Positions 8,498 through 16,629 of a DNA stretch of 27,291 nt are shown one piece after another. The stretch is from DATJYV01 sp035499415 (lineage in GTDB: Bacteria; Bacteroidota; Ignavibacteria; UBA10030). Made by a program: the position numbers and the translations under genes. The DNA lies in assembly GCA_035499415.1 (NCBI GenBank), contig DATJYV010000008.1, forward strand, positions 1 through 27,291, written 5' to 3'. The notes beneath the pieces are model-generated. The model had not been told where the DNA came from. It saw only the letters and a list, made by a program, of their open reading frames with translations, and did not search any database. Within the stretch, counting starts at the first letter, position 1. Each line of letters opens with the position of its first letter.

Positions 8498-9979
8498 GTG
8501 ACGCGACCCCTGAATATTCTTTTCGTTTCAAGCGAAGTCGAGCCGTTCGCAAAGACGGGCGGTCTCGCCGACGTCTCCAGCTCGCTCCCCAAAGCCATCA
8601 AGGAACTCGGTCACGAGATCCGCATCATGATGCCGCGGTATCGCTTTATCAGCGAGCGCCGGTTCAAGCTGCACGATATCATCCGGCTCAAGGACATCAC
8701 CATTCCCATCGGCCCGGCCCCCGAGGTCGGCTACGTCAAGTCTTCCTTTATCAGCAATCTGAAGGAAAAAGTCCAGGTCTACTTTCTGGACAATGCGAAC
8801 TATTTCGGCAGGGACGGAGTCTATCAAAACCCTGCGACGAAGAAGGATTACAAGGATAATGACGAACGATTCATCTTCTTTTGTCGCGGCGTTCTCGAAA
8901 CGCTCCGGCGACTCGGCTGGCAGCCCGACATCATCCACTGCAACGATTGGCAGACAGGATTGATCCCGGCCTACGTCAAGACGCTCTTCCATTCCGACCC
9001 GTTCTTTCGAAACGTGAAGACGCTCTTCACGATCCATAACATGGCGTATCAAGGGGCGTTTCCCGCCGATTCGTTCGCAAAATCGGGGTTTCCAAAGGAT
9101 CTCTTCAAGCCGGACGGCGTCGAGGCGTATGGCAAGTTCAATTTCCTGAAAACGGCGCTGAATTTTTGCGACGCGATTACGACCGTGAGCGAGAAGTATG
9201 CGGAAGAGATCTGCACGTCCGATGAATTCGGCGCAGGGCTCAACGGCCTCCTCCAGTCGCGCCGGAAGGACCTGCACGGCATCCTCAACGGAATCGATTA
9301 CCAGGTCTGGAACCCCTTGACGGATGAGTTCGTCTACCGGAAGTATGACGCAAAATCGGTCGAGGCAAAAATCGACAACAAGCGCGCCCTCCTCGGGAGG
9401 TTTAATCTGGAGTTTAACGAACGGAGACCTTTGATCGGCGCCATCTGCCGACTCGTGGACCAGAAGGGTTTCGACCTCGTCCTGGACATCCTCGACGACC
9501 TTCTCCGGCAGGACGTTCAATTCGTCCTCCTCGGTTCCGGAGACAAGGAGTACGAGAAGGCATTTGAGACAGTCCAGAAGAAACATCAGAAGCATATGGG
9601 GGTCGTCTTCGGGTTCGATAACGAGCTCTCGCACTTGATCGAGGCGGGAAGTGACATGTACCTGATGCCTTCCAAATACGAGCCGTGCGGGTTGAACCAG
9701 ATGTACAGCATGCGGTACGGCACGGTGCCGGTGGTTCGGGCCACGGGGGGATTGGACGACACGGTGGAGGATTATAGTTCGAACGGAAAGGGGACGGGGT
9801 TCAAGTTTGAGAAGTTCGATTCGAAGGAGCTCTCAAAAGCCATCCAGCGTGCGCTGAAGGTGTACCAACAACCGGAGGAGTGGAAGAAGATCATGCGGAA
9901 CGGGATGCAGAAGGATTTCTCGTGGGAATTCTCCGCGAAGAAGTACATCAACCTCTACAAAGATCTGTTGAGGCAGTAG
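8498..9979 (+). CDS. glgA: Glycogen (starch) synthase GlgA
   Basis: A 493-aa GT5-family glycosyltransferase that transfers glucose from ADP-glucose (some bacterial members use UDP-glucose) to a growing alpha-1,4-glucan. The N-terminus ILFVSSEVEPFAKTGGLADV contains the KTGGL nucleotide-sugar loop (about residues 19-23). FTIHNMAYQG and CDAITTVSEKYAEEI are typical of GlgA. The C-terminal GT-B half carries the conserved PSKYEPCGLNQMYSMRYGT and ATGGLDDTV. The GTG start gives exactly the usual N-terminus; there is no clear Shine-Dalgarno site. Length is normal for GlgA. Four bases separate it from the downstream HAD phosphatase gene. No other glycogen genes are in view. Confidence 0.95.
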   Translation: MTRPLNILFVSSEVEPFAKTGGLADVSSSLPKAIKELGHEIRIMMPRYRFISERRFKLHDIIRLKDITIPIGPAPEVGYVKSSFISNLKEKVQVYFLDNANYFGRDGVYQNPATKKDYKDNDERFIFFCRGVLETLRRLGWQPDIIHCNDWQTGLIPAYVKTLFHSDPFFRNVKTLFTIHNMAYQGAFPADSFAKSGFPKDLFKPDGVEAYGKFNFLKTALNFCDAITTVSEKYAEEICTSDEFGAGLNGLLQSRRKDLHGILNGIDYQVWNPLTDEFVYRKYDAKSVEAKIDNKRALLGRFNLEFNERRPLIGAICRLVDQKGFDLVLDILDDLLRQDVQFVLLGSGDKEYEKAFETVQKKHQKHMGVVFGFDNELSHLIEAGSDMYLMPSKYEPCGLNQMYSMRYGTVPVVRATGGLDDTVEDYSSNGKGTGFKFEKFDSKELSKAIQRALKVYQQPEEWKKIMRNGMQKDFSWEFSAKKYINLYKDLLRQ

Positions 9980-9983
9980 CGGC

Positions 9984-10601
9984 GTGGCGTTCGAGGATGT
10001 GGGAATTTTTTTCGACCGCGATGGGACGATCAACACGGAGTTGGATTTTCTGCGCGAGCCGGACGAGCTCGTCCTCATCCCCGGCGCGGCGCGCGCCATT
10101 CGGGAAGCAAACGCGCTGGGCGTAAAAGTATTCGTCATCACGAATCAATCGGGCGTCGCGCGCGGTTTCCTGACGGAAGACGACCTCCGGAAGGTCCATG
10201 AGCGGCTGACGGAGCTCCTGGCGCGCGAGGGGGCTTTTATCGACGAGATTTACTACTGCCCGCACCATCCAACCCTCGGATCTCCCCCGTACGACATCGT
10301 CTGCGATTGCCGCAAGCCGAAGCCCGGTATGCTCCTCCGCGCCAGGGATAAGTTTGACCTCGACCTCTCCAAATCCTACGTTGTGGGAGACCGGCTGGTC
10401 GATATGCAGACGGGGAACAATGCGCACAGCCGGTCGGTCCTGGTATTGACCGGATACGGGGAGCGCGAGAAGGACGAGTGTCTCCTGAAGGCGGAAGTCG
10501 ACCATGTCGCCGACAACATCGGCGATGCATGGGAATTTATCCGAAGGCGGCTCGAACGAGGAGAGGAGACGGAATCTCATGCAAGCGCCCGGCGCCGATA
10601 G
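9984..10601 (+). CDS. gmhB: D,D-heptose 1,7-bisphosphate 7-phosphatase-type HAD hydrolase (GmhB-like)
   Basis: A 205-aa HAD-superfamily phosphatase of the histidinol-phosphate/GmhB group. GmhB removes the C7 phosphate of D-glycero-D-manno-heptose 1,7-bisphosphate in LPS-core or S-layer heptose synthesis. Motif I is FFDRDGT with D11 and D13, motif II is TNQSG (53-57), and motif IV is VVGDRLVD (133-140). The zinc loop is well formed: CPHH with C92 and H94, then CDC with C107 and C109, as in GmhB. The start is GTG at 9984, four bases after the glgA stop, with GAGG inside the glgA end as the likely ribosome site. The C-terminus has an extra basic tail overlapping the next gene by 23 bases. Substrate specificity cannot be settled from sequence alone. 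Confidence 0.85.
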   Translation: MAFEDVGIFFDRDGTINTELDFLREPDELVLIPGAARAIREANALGVKVFVITNQSGVARGFLTEDDLRKVHERLTELLAREGAFIDEIYYCPHHPTLGSPPYDIVCDCRKPKPGMLLRARDKFDLDLSKSYVVGDRLVDMQTGNNAHSRSVLVLTGYGEREKDECLLKAEVDHVADNIGDAWEFIRRRLERGEETESHASARRR

Positions 10602-11802
10602 CCGCGGAAGAATGACTCTGGCGTTCCGGGCGATCATCGCTGCCGCCGTCGTCGGGCTCTTGTGCGGCGGATGTGCCCACGATCCGAATCCGGTCGGCGC
10701 CGGCGTCCTCCCAAAATCCGACACGCCGGGAATCCAGACGGACACGCTGTATCCCACCTTGCACTCGACGGGCCTCGGGCTGATCCTGACGCAGAACAGC
10801 GACACCCGGGTTTACAGCTGGGTCGTCGACCGAATCATGCTCGGCAACACGCAGAATATCGAGGCAAATGCCTTCCTGATGTTCTCCTCCTTTCCGGACA
10901 CCATGATCGGGGTGACGATCACTTCTGCCGTCGTCCAGCTCAAGGCCGCCTACACGTTCGGCAATCCGGTCGGAAGCGTGATGTTCACCGCGTACCGCGC
11001 CCTCACGACGTGGCGCGAAGATTCGTTGACATACGATTCGCTGAGCCGCTTCCCTTCGACGTACTATTCGCCGACGCCGGTATCGAATCTCGTTTCCCAG
11101 AGCGTGCAGGATTCCTCCTGGTTCCAGTTTTCCATCGACCCCGGCATGGTGACCGACTGGTTCACGACGGCCATCGACACAGGAACCATCAATCAAGGGA
11201 TCATCCTTCGCCCGATGCCGGGAACCGTCATCAAGGGATTTGCCTCGTTCAACGCGGCGGACCCCAGCGCCTGGCCGAAGCTCACCGTCAACTACCTCCG
11301 CGACGGGATTCCGGGAGTCTTCACGGACACTCTCGGCTTTGCCAAATATATTGCGTACGAAAACCCAGCGAACCTGATCCTCGACCCGAAGCTGATGTAC
11401 GTCCAGGAGGGTATCTCGTATCGTGCGTTTATGGATTTCGACCTTTCGCATTTCCCCATCCCCTCCTCCGTCCATCGCGCCCAGCTCGAGTTGACGCTCG
11501 ACTCGGCGGCGTCGGCATTCAACCTCGCGACGCGCGATTCGCTCTTTTCGTTCTTCGTCACGGACGACGGGCTCATCAGCACGGGCACCGCGTCCTTGAG
11601 CGGGAGACCCTCTCCATCCCTCTACACATTTTCCGTCGGCACGTACGTACAGTCCTGGGAAAAAGGGACGCTGCTTCGCCGCATCAGCATTGCCGGGTTC
11701 GCTGAGAACAACAGCTTTGACCGATTTGTCTTTTATGGCGAGAACGCGCCCAAGCCAGCATGGAGGCCGCGCCTCATCATCACCCATTCACCCGCGCAAT
11801 GA
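10579..11802 (+). CDS. Secreted lipoprotein with DNRLRE/CBM96-like beta-sandwich (function unknown)
   Basis: A 407-aa predicted exported protein. I chose the ATG at 10579 because a GGAGA lies nine bases upstream; it overlaps the end of gmhB by 23 bases. The hydrophobic segment LAFRAIIAAAVVGLL ends in CGGC (about residue 30), a slightly degenerate lipobox, so a lipoprotein is likely. The mature part is Ser/Thr/Phe-rich with predicted beta strands. ITSAVVQLKA followed by YRALTTW and later WPKLTVNY resembles DNRLRE-type carbohydrate-associated sandwich domains, but this resemblance is weak. It shares an ATGA overlap with the downstream barrel gene, so the two are probably made together and may act as an outer-membrane pair. 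Confidence 0.7.
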   Translation: MQAPGADSRGRMTLAFRAIIAAAVVGLLCGGCAHDPNPVGAGVLPKSDTPGIQTDTLYPTLHSTGLGLILTQNSDTRVYSWVVDRIMLGNTQNIEANAFLMFSSFPDTMIGVTITSAVVQLKAAYTFGNPVGSVMFTAYRALTTWREDSLTYDSLSRFPSTYYSPTPVSNLVSQSVQDSSWFQFSIDPGMVTDWFTTAIDTGTINQGIILRPMPGTVIKGFASFNAADPSAWPKLTVNYLRDGIPGVFTDTLGFAKYIAYENPANLILDPKLMYVQEGISYRAFMDFDLSHFPIPSSVHRAQLELTLDSAASAFNLATRDSLFSFFVTDDGLISTGTASLSGRPSPSLYTFSVGTYVQSWEKGTLLRRISIAGFAENNSFDRFVFYGENAPKPAWRPRLIITHSPAQ

Positions 11803-13049
11803 GACGTATGCCCGCATCCGTCCGACGAATGCTCCTCGGGCTCGCGCTTCTCCTTCCGGCAGGCATCGTCCCCGCCCGGGCCGGCGGTTCCACGTATTCC
11901 CGCTACGGTTTCGGCGACCTCCTTTTTTTTGGAAGCGACAGGACGTATGCGATGGGCGGCCTCGGGATCGGACTGGTTTCCGACGGTTTCATCAACCGCT
12001 TCAACCCCGCTGCACTCTCGCGGATATCCCTGACGCGCTTCGCGGGCGGGTTTGAGTATTCGGATATTTCTTCCCAGTCCTCAGAAGGCTCCTCCGCCTA
12101 TGCCAAAGGGTCTGCCCAGGGAGCGGTGATCGCATTTCCCGTTTCGACAAGCCAGGGCATCGTGTTGTCGCTGGAGGAGACTCCCTACAGCACAGTCAGT
12201 TACGGCGTGCAGGAGGCGGACAGCGAAGCGGGCATCAACTCGGTTCAGAATTTCTACGGCAGCGGAGGGCTCTCCGTGCTCGCCTTGGGGGGCTCGTGGA
12301 TCCCTTTGTCACACATCAATGTCGGAGTAAAGGCGAACTACATCTTCGGCCACACGCGACAATACATCAACACGCACTTTGACGACCCGACGTACACGGA
12401 CGCTCAAATAGACCGGGACGCCTATCTCTCCGGAGCGACATTCACGGGGGGAATCATCCTCGACAGTCTGGGGGAGGTTCTCGGAATCCCCTTCCTCCGG
12501 ACGCTGTCGATCGGCGCCGTCGCCACCTCTTCCACGACGCTCCTCGTTCACGAGACACGTTACTATTCTTCGGTCGACACAACAATCGCCGACGACGGCG
12601 ACACAGGCCTTCCCCTCTCGCTCGGGCTCGGCCTTTCGTATCTCGCCAACGGCCGCTACCAGTTCATCGCCGACGTGTACGGCCAACAATGGAGTGCTGT
12701 CAAGTATTTTGGCGCCGCAATGCCCCAGGTCCGGAACAATCTCCGGGCGAGCGCCGGTGTGGAAATCATTCCGGACAAGGATGCGGATACATTTGCGCGA
12801 CGCATCGTGTACCGGGCCGGCGCGTTTTACCACTCGACCTACTTCGACGTCAACGGCCAGGGCATCAATGAATTCTTCGTGACGGCGGGCGTCGGGCTCC
12901 CGGTCGCCGTCGACAGTCATCTGAACATCGGCCTCCAGCTGGGGACGCGGGGGAGTACCGCAAACGGGCTGCAGCGCGACACACTTTTCCGCCTCTCACT
13001 CTCGATATCCGGGAGCGAGGCCTGGTTTCTTGAATACAAGGAAGAATGA
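11799..13049 (+). CDS. Putative outer-membrane beta-barrel protein, translationally coupled to the lipoprotein
   Basis: A 416-aa protein with a signal peptide (MRRMPASVRRMLLGLALLLPAGIVPARAG) and a barrel-like pattern of alternating hydrophobic residues and glycines. The early segment YSRYGFGDL, then YAMGGLGIG and INRFNPAALS, resembles the N-terminal hatch-like signature of PorV/FadL-type barrels of Bacteroidota (compare YWNPAG in porV here), but it is not PorV itself. The start ATG at 11799 overlaps the previous stop as ATGA, which supports coupling. It ends five bases before the rpiB start. No specific substrate can be assigned; transport of a hydrophobic compound or an envelope assembly role are both possible. 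Confidence 0.72.
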   Translation: MRRMPASVRRMLLGLALLLPAGIVPARAGGSTYSRYGFGDLLFFGSDRTYAMGGLGIGLVSDGFINRFNPAALSRISLTRFAGGFEYSDISSQSSEGSSAYAKGSAQGAVIAFPVSTSQGIVLSLEETPYSTVSYGVQEADSEAGINSVQNFYGSGGLSVLALGGSWIPLSHINVGVKANYIFGHTRQYINTHFDDPTYTDAQIDRDAYLSGATFTGGIILDSLGEVLGIPFLRTLSIGAVATSSTTLLVHETRYYSSVDTTIADDGDTGLPLSLGLGLSYLANGRYQFIADVYGQQWSAVKYFGAAMPQVRNNLRASAGVEIIPDKDADTFARRIVYRAGAFYHSTYFDVNGQGINEFFVTAGVGLPVAVDSHLNIGLQLGTRGSTANGLQRDTLFRLSLSISGSEAWFLEYKEE

Positions 13050-13053
13050 CCCC

Positions 13054-13491
13054 ATGATAGCACTCGGGAGCGACCACGCAGGGTTCGAATACAAGGAACG
13101 GATGAAACAAATCCTGGAAGAACTCCGGCTGACGTATCGGGACTTCGGGACGCATTCAAAGGATTCGTCGGATTATCCCGACTGGGCGCACGCTGTCGCT
13201 CAGTCGATCTCAACCGGAGAATCCGACCGGGGGATCCTCATTTGCGGAACGGGCATCGGCATGTCCATCGTCGCGAACAAGCACAAAGGGGTGCGCGCCG
13301 CCGCCTGCGAATCCGTGACCGCCGCGCGCCTGGCCCGTCAGCACAACGACGCAAACATCCTCACCCTGGGAGCCCGAATCACCGGATGGGAAAGCGCAGT
13401 CGACATCGTCAAGATGTTTCTGGCGACCTCGTTCGACGGAGGACGTCATCAGAAACGCATCGATAAGATCCAGCTTCTGACAAAACTGTAA
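13054..13491 (+). CDS. rpiB: Ribose-5-phosphate isomerase B
   Basis: A 145-aa RpiB/LacA/LacB-family isomerase interconverting ribose 5-phosphate and ribulose 5-phosphate in the pentose phosphate pathway. It begins with IALGSDHAGFEYK (substrate loop, D7 and H8). The catalytic Cys is C64 in ICGTGIGMSI, and the ring-opening His is H97 in ARQHND. NKHKGVRAA is the phosphate-binding region. The ATG at 13054 has GGAAG nine bases upstream and gives the standard RpiB N-terminus; an upstream in-frame ATG at 13030 lies inside the barrel gene and adds residues not seen in the family. It is followed 37 bases later by glyA. Confidence 0.95.
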   Translation: MIALGSDHAGFEYKERMKQILEELRLTYRDFGTHSKDSSDYPDWAHAVAQSISTGESDRGILICGTGIGMSIVANKHKGVRAAACESVTAARLARQHNDANILTLGARITGWESAVDIVKMFLATSFDGGRHQKRIDKIQLLTKL

Positions 13492-13497
13492 TCGAAG

Positions 13498-13518
13498 GAG
13501 CGCGCCGCTCTTTCTTTC
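13498..13518 (+). terminator. Possible weak intrinsic terminator after rpiB
   Basis: GAGCG and CGCTC form a 5-bp stem around a 3-base loop, followed by TTTCTTTC. The stem is short and the T-tract interrupted, so at most it attenuates read-through into glyA. Confidence 0.3.
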
Positions 13519-13528
13519 GAGGTGCAGC

Positions 13529-14812
13529 ATGGAACTTCCAGTCTCCGACCCGGAAATCTATACCGCGATTCAGAACGAAATTCACCGGCAGGACACAAAG
13601 CTCGAGCTGATCGCGTCCGAAAATTTCGTCAGCAAGGCCGTGCTCGAAGCCCTTGGGAGTCCGCTCACGAACAAGTATGCAGAGGGCTACCCCGGGAAGC
13701 GATACTACGGCGGGTGTGAGTTCGTTGACGTCGCGGAGAACCTGGCCCGTGATCGCGCGAAGAAGCTCTTCGGAGCGGAGTATGCAAACGTTCAGCCCCA
13801 CTCCGGTTCCCAGGCCAACATGGCGGTCTACTTCACGTTCCTCAAGCCCGGCGACCGGGTTCTCGGGATGAATCTTTCCCACGGGGGGCATCTGACGCAC
13901 GGCTCCCCCGTCAATTTCTCCGGCCAGCTGTATCAGTTCAGCGCCTACGGCGTCTCGCCGTCGACGGGCATGATCGATTACGGGGATGTGGAACAGATGG
14001 CGAAGAAGGTCTCGCCCAAGATGATCACGGTCGGCGCGAGTGCCTATTCGCGGAACATCGACTACAAGGCCTTCCGACAGATCGCGGACAGCGTCGGAGC
14101 GTTTCTCTTTGCAGACATCGCCCACCCGGCGGGTCTGATCGCCTCGAAACTTCTCTCCGACCCGATGCCGCACTGTCATGTCGTGACGACCACGACCCAC
14201 AAAACGCTGCGCGGCCCGAGGGGAGGGATGATTTTGATGGGAAAGGACTTTGAGAATCCGTTCGGCATCGTGGCGCCGAAATCGGGGAGACGAAAGATGA
14301 TGTCTGAGCTTCTCGATTCAACGGTCATTCCCGGCATCCAGGGGGGACCGCTCATGCATGTTATCGCCGCGAAGGCAGTGGGGTTTCACGAGAATCTTCA
14401 GCCCGGGTTTGTGACTTATTCGCAACAAATCATCCGAAACGCCCGGACTCTCTCGGCATCGCTGTCCGACCGCGGGTTCAACATCGTCTCCGGCGGCACC
14501 GACAATCACCTTATGCTCGTCGACCTTCGGAACAAAAATATGACCGGGAAAGACGCGCAGGAAGCGCTCGACCTGGCGGGAATAACCGTGAATAAAAATG
14601 CGGTGCCGTATGACGATAAATCACCGCTGGTCACGAGCGGCATCCGCATCGGAACTCCGGCGCTCACGACACGCGGGATGAAGGAAGATGAAATGAAATC
14701 GATCGCGGAATTCATCGACCGCATCGTCGCGCATCCTGCAGACGCAAAACTGTCGGAAGAAACCCGCCGCGGCGTTGAAACGTTGTGCGCGCGCTTTCCC
14801 CTCTACCACTAA
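13529..14812 (+). CDS. glyA: Serine hydroxymethyltransferase
   Basis: A 427-aa PLP enzyme that converts serine and tetrahydrofolate to glycine and 5,10-methylene-tetrahydrofolate. Family marks include LELIASENFVS near the N-terminus, TNKYAEGYPGKRYYGG, HSGSQANMAVY, and the PLP lysine K225 in TTTTHKTLRGPRGG. The C-terminal SGIRIGTPALTTRGM is also standard. GAGGTG upstream of the ATG at 13529 serves as ribosome site. Length is normal. It sits between rpiB and tatC; the gap to tatC is 11 bases, so they are probably cotranscribed. SHMT also consumes serine, which spt in this window needs, but they are on different transcripts. Confidence 0.96.
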   Translation: MELPVSDPEIYTAIQNEIHRQDTKLELIASENFVSKAVLEALGSPLTNKYAEGYPGKRYYGGCEFVDVAENLARDRAKKLFGAEYANVQPHSGSQANMAVYFTFLKPGDRVLGMNLSHGGHLTHGSPVNFSGQLYQFSAYGVSPSTGMIDYGDVEQMAKKVSPKMITVGASAYSRNIDYKAFRQIADSVGAFLFADIAHPAGLIASKLLSDPMPHCHVVTTTTHKTLRGPRGGMILMGKDFENPFGIVAPKSGRRKMMSELLDSTVIPGIQGGPLMHVIAAKAVGFHENLQPGFVTYSQQIIRNARTLSASLSDRGFNIVSGGTDNHLMLVDLRNKNMTGKDAQEALDLAGITVNKNAVPYDDKSPLVTSGIRIGTPALTTRGMKEDEMKSIAEFIDRIVAHPADAKLSEETRRGVETLCARFPLYH

Positions 14813-14823
14813 TCTCCGAAACC

Positions 14824-15618
14824 ATGGCTCTCCAGCCAATCCTCGAGCGATTCCTCAAACTCAGTTCGGAAGAGGGTGATTCGAAGGAAATGACGTTCCT
14901 CGAGCATCTCGAGGAGCTCCGTTGGCAGATCATCAAAGGCCTCGCCGGATTTCTTGTCGCTACCGTTGTCTGCATCATCTACGCGGATTTTCTGGTGAAC
15001 GACCTCCTGATGAAACCGCTCCACAATGCGGGACTGAAGGCCCAGGTTCTTGCGCCGTACGGGAAGGTGATGCTTTACATGGACGCCATTCTCATGGGGG
15101 CGTTCATTATCAGCATGCCGAACACCGTCTACTGGCTGTGGAAATTTGTGGCCCCCGGCCTGATGCCGAAGGAAAAGAGATACATTTCCCGTATCGTCAT
15201 CCTCACATCCCTCTGTTTCTTTGTCGGGGTCGTTTTCGGCTATATCGTCCTGATTCCTGCCGCGCTGACTTTCTTCGCAACCTTCGGCTCCCCCGACATC
15301 GCCCTGAACATCTCCATCGATCATTACGTGAGCTTCATCCTGGCGTTGATCCTGGGAAGCGGGCTTGTGTTTGAGCTCCCCATGATCTCGTACTTCCTGA
15401 CCAAGATGGGCCTTTTGACGCCGGCGTTCATGCGTCATTACCGCCGCCACGCCATCGTCGTCATCCTCATCATCGCCGCGGTCATTACCCCGACTCCGGA
15501 TATGGTCACGCAGGTCCTCATGGCGCTTCCCATGTTCGTCCTCTACGAGGTCAGCATCCTTGTCTGTGCGCTTTCGCTGAAGAAGAAAGTCGACGACACG
15601 GTCAAGGAGGATGCGTGA
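14824..15618 (+). CDS. tatC: Sec-independent protein translocase TatC
   Basis: A 264-aa inner-membrane protein, the receptor for twin-arginine signal peptides in the Tat pathway. The cytoplasmic N-terminus has the diagnostic MTFLEHLEELRWQI (residues 23-36), and six hydrophobic segments follow. The conserved FVAPGLMPKEKR loop and the late ITPTPDMVTQVLMALPMFVLYE segment are present. I chose the ATG at 14824, 11 bases after glyA; the in-frame ATG at 14890 is also possible and would start right at TFLEHLEEL. There is no strong Shine-Dalgarno site at either. The last codons overlap the start of the polyprenyl synthase gene. No tatA is in the window. Confidence 0.94.
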   Translation: MALQPILERFLKLSSEEGDSKEMTFLEHLEELRWQIIKGLAGFLVATVVCIIYADFLVNDLLMKPLHNAGLKAQVLAPYGKVMLYMDAILMGAFIISMPNTVYWLWKFVAPGLMPKEKRYISRIVILTSLCFFVGVVFGYIVLIPAALTFFATFGSPDIALNISIDHYVSFILALILGSGLVFELPMISYFLTKMGLLTPAFMRHYRRHAIVVILIIAAVITPTPDMVTQVLMALPMFVLYEVSILVCALSLKKKVDDTVKEDA

Positions 15619-16610
15619 GTCTGCTGACCCGGGCTTCTCCGCTGCTCGGCGAAATCAAGGAGCCGATCGGAGAGGAGCTCCGGACATTCGACCGTCACTT
15701 CCGCGAGGCAATGCGTTCGCGCGTGGGACTTGTCGACATGATCGCCCGGTATATCCTGCGCCAGAAGGGAAAACGGGTGAGGCCGATGCTCGTCCTCCTG
15801 AGCTCCAAGCTCTGCGGCGGCGTGAACGACCGGACGTATCGCGGTGCAACGCTCGTCGAAATTCTCCACACCGCGACGCTCGTGCACGACGATGTGGTGG
15901 ATGATGCCGACACGAGGCGGGGCCTTGCTTCCATCAATGCGGTTTGGAAAAACAAGGTCGCCGTGCTGATGGGAGACTACTTGCTTTCCCGGGGCCTCCT
16001 CCTTGCGCTTGAGCACGGGGACCACGACTTCCTTCGCTTTACATCGAACGCCGTGAAAAGGATGAGCGAAGGCGAGCTGCTCCAAATCCAGCGGAGCCGC
16101 CGCCTCGACCTCGACGAAGAGACCTATGTCCGCATCATCAGCGACAAGACGGCCTCGCTTTTCTCCGCCTGCACGGAAATCGGCGCCGCAAGCGCAACGG
16201 AGGATCCGGCACTGCAGAAAGCCATGAAGGATTTCGGCGAAAACGTGGGGCTTGCGTTCCAGATCCGCGACGACGTGCTCGACTACCTCGGAAGGCGCAG
16301 CATCATCGGCAAGCCGACGGGGGTCGATATGAAAGAGAAGAAATTGACGCTGCCGCTGATCTACGCGTTAGAGCGGGGGGATCGCGCGGATGCGAAGAGG
16401 GCACTCCGCATCATTCGGAATGGTGCAAAGCGGAAGGATGTCGAATGGGTGGTCGCGTATGTCGCAGCGGCGGGAGGCATCGACTACGCACTCCGGCGCG
16501 CGATGCAGTACGCATCTGCTGCCCGGGGGATTCTGAGCGAGATGCCACCGTCGGACGCCCGGGAGGCGCTGGGACTTTTTGTCGGGTTCGTTACCGACCG
16601 GACCCGATAG
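15615..16610 (+). CDS. Long-chain polyprenyl diphosphate synthase (IspB/HepT type)
   Basis: A 331-aa trans-prenyltransferase that elongates allylic diphosphates with IPP, most likely making the side chain of menaquinone or another quinone. Both aspartate motifs are intact: D92-D93-x-x-D96 in LVHDDVVDDADTRRG and D219-D220-x-x-D223 in FQIRDDVLDYLG. GKRVRPML (52-59), GDYLLSRG and GKPTGVDMKEKKLTLPL are also conserved. The absence of bulky aromatic residues just before the first motif suggests a long-chain product rather than FPP; this is inference. The GTG start overlaps the tatC stop and has AAGGAGG four bases upstream. It ends the plus-strand gene run, convergent with the universal stress protein gene. 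Confidence 0.92.
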   Translation: MSLLTRASPLLGEIKEPIGEELRTFDRHFREAMRSRVGLVDMIARYILRQKGKRVRPMLVLLSSKLCGGVNDRTYRGATLVEILHTATLVHDDVVDDADTRRGLASINAVWKNKVAVLMGDYLLSRGLLLALEHGDHDFLRFTSNAVKRMSEGELLQIQRSRRLDLDEETYVRIISDKTASLFSACTEIGAASATEDPALQKAMKDFGENVGLAFQIRDDVLDYLGRRSIIGKPTGVDMKEKKLTLPLIYALERGDRADAKRALRIIRNGAKRKDVEWVVAYVAAAGGIDYALRRAMQYASAARGILSEMPPSDAREALGLFVGFVTDRTR

Positions 16611-16629
16611 GATTCCGCTGCTACGGGTC
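16601..16629. terminator. Bulged hairpin between convergent genes (possible bidirectional terminator)
   Basis: GACCCGATAG (16601-16610) pairs with CTACGGGTC (16621-16629) over nine base pairs with one bulged A and a 10-base loop. It spans the stop codon of the polyprenyl synthase gene and reaches the stop of the opposite-strand usp gene. There is no T-tract on either side, so it may be a Rho-assisted or mRNA-end-protecting structure. Confidence 0.4.

Noticed and set aside
8371..8859. 162-codon ORF upstream of and overlapping glgA
   Set aside because: Out of frame with glgA over most of its length and without domain content.
8528..9634. Minus-strand 368-codon open frame opposite glgA
   Set aside because: glgA carries all GT5 signatures in the opposite strand; the antisense translation has no family features.
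10537..11787. Minus-strand 416-codon open frame over the lipoprotein gene
   Set aside because: Arg/Glu/Asp-rich shadow frame; the plus strand has a signal sequence, lipobox, ribosome site and ATGA coupling.
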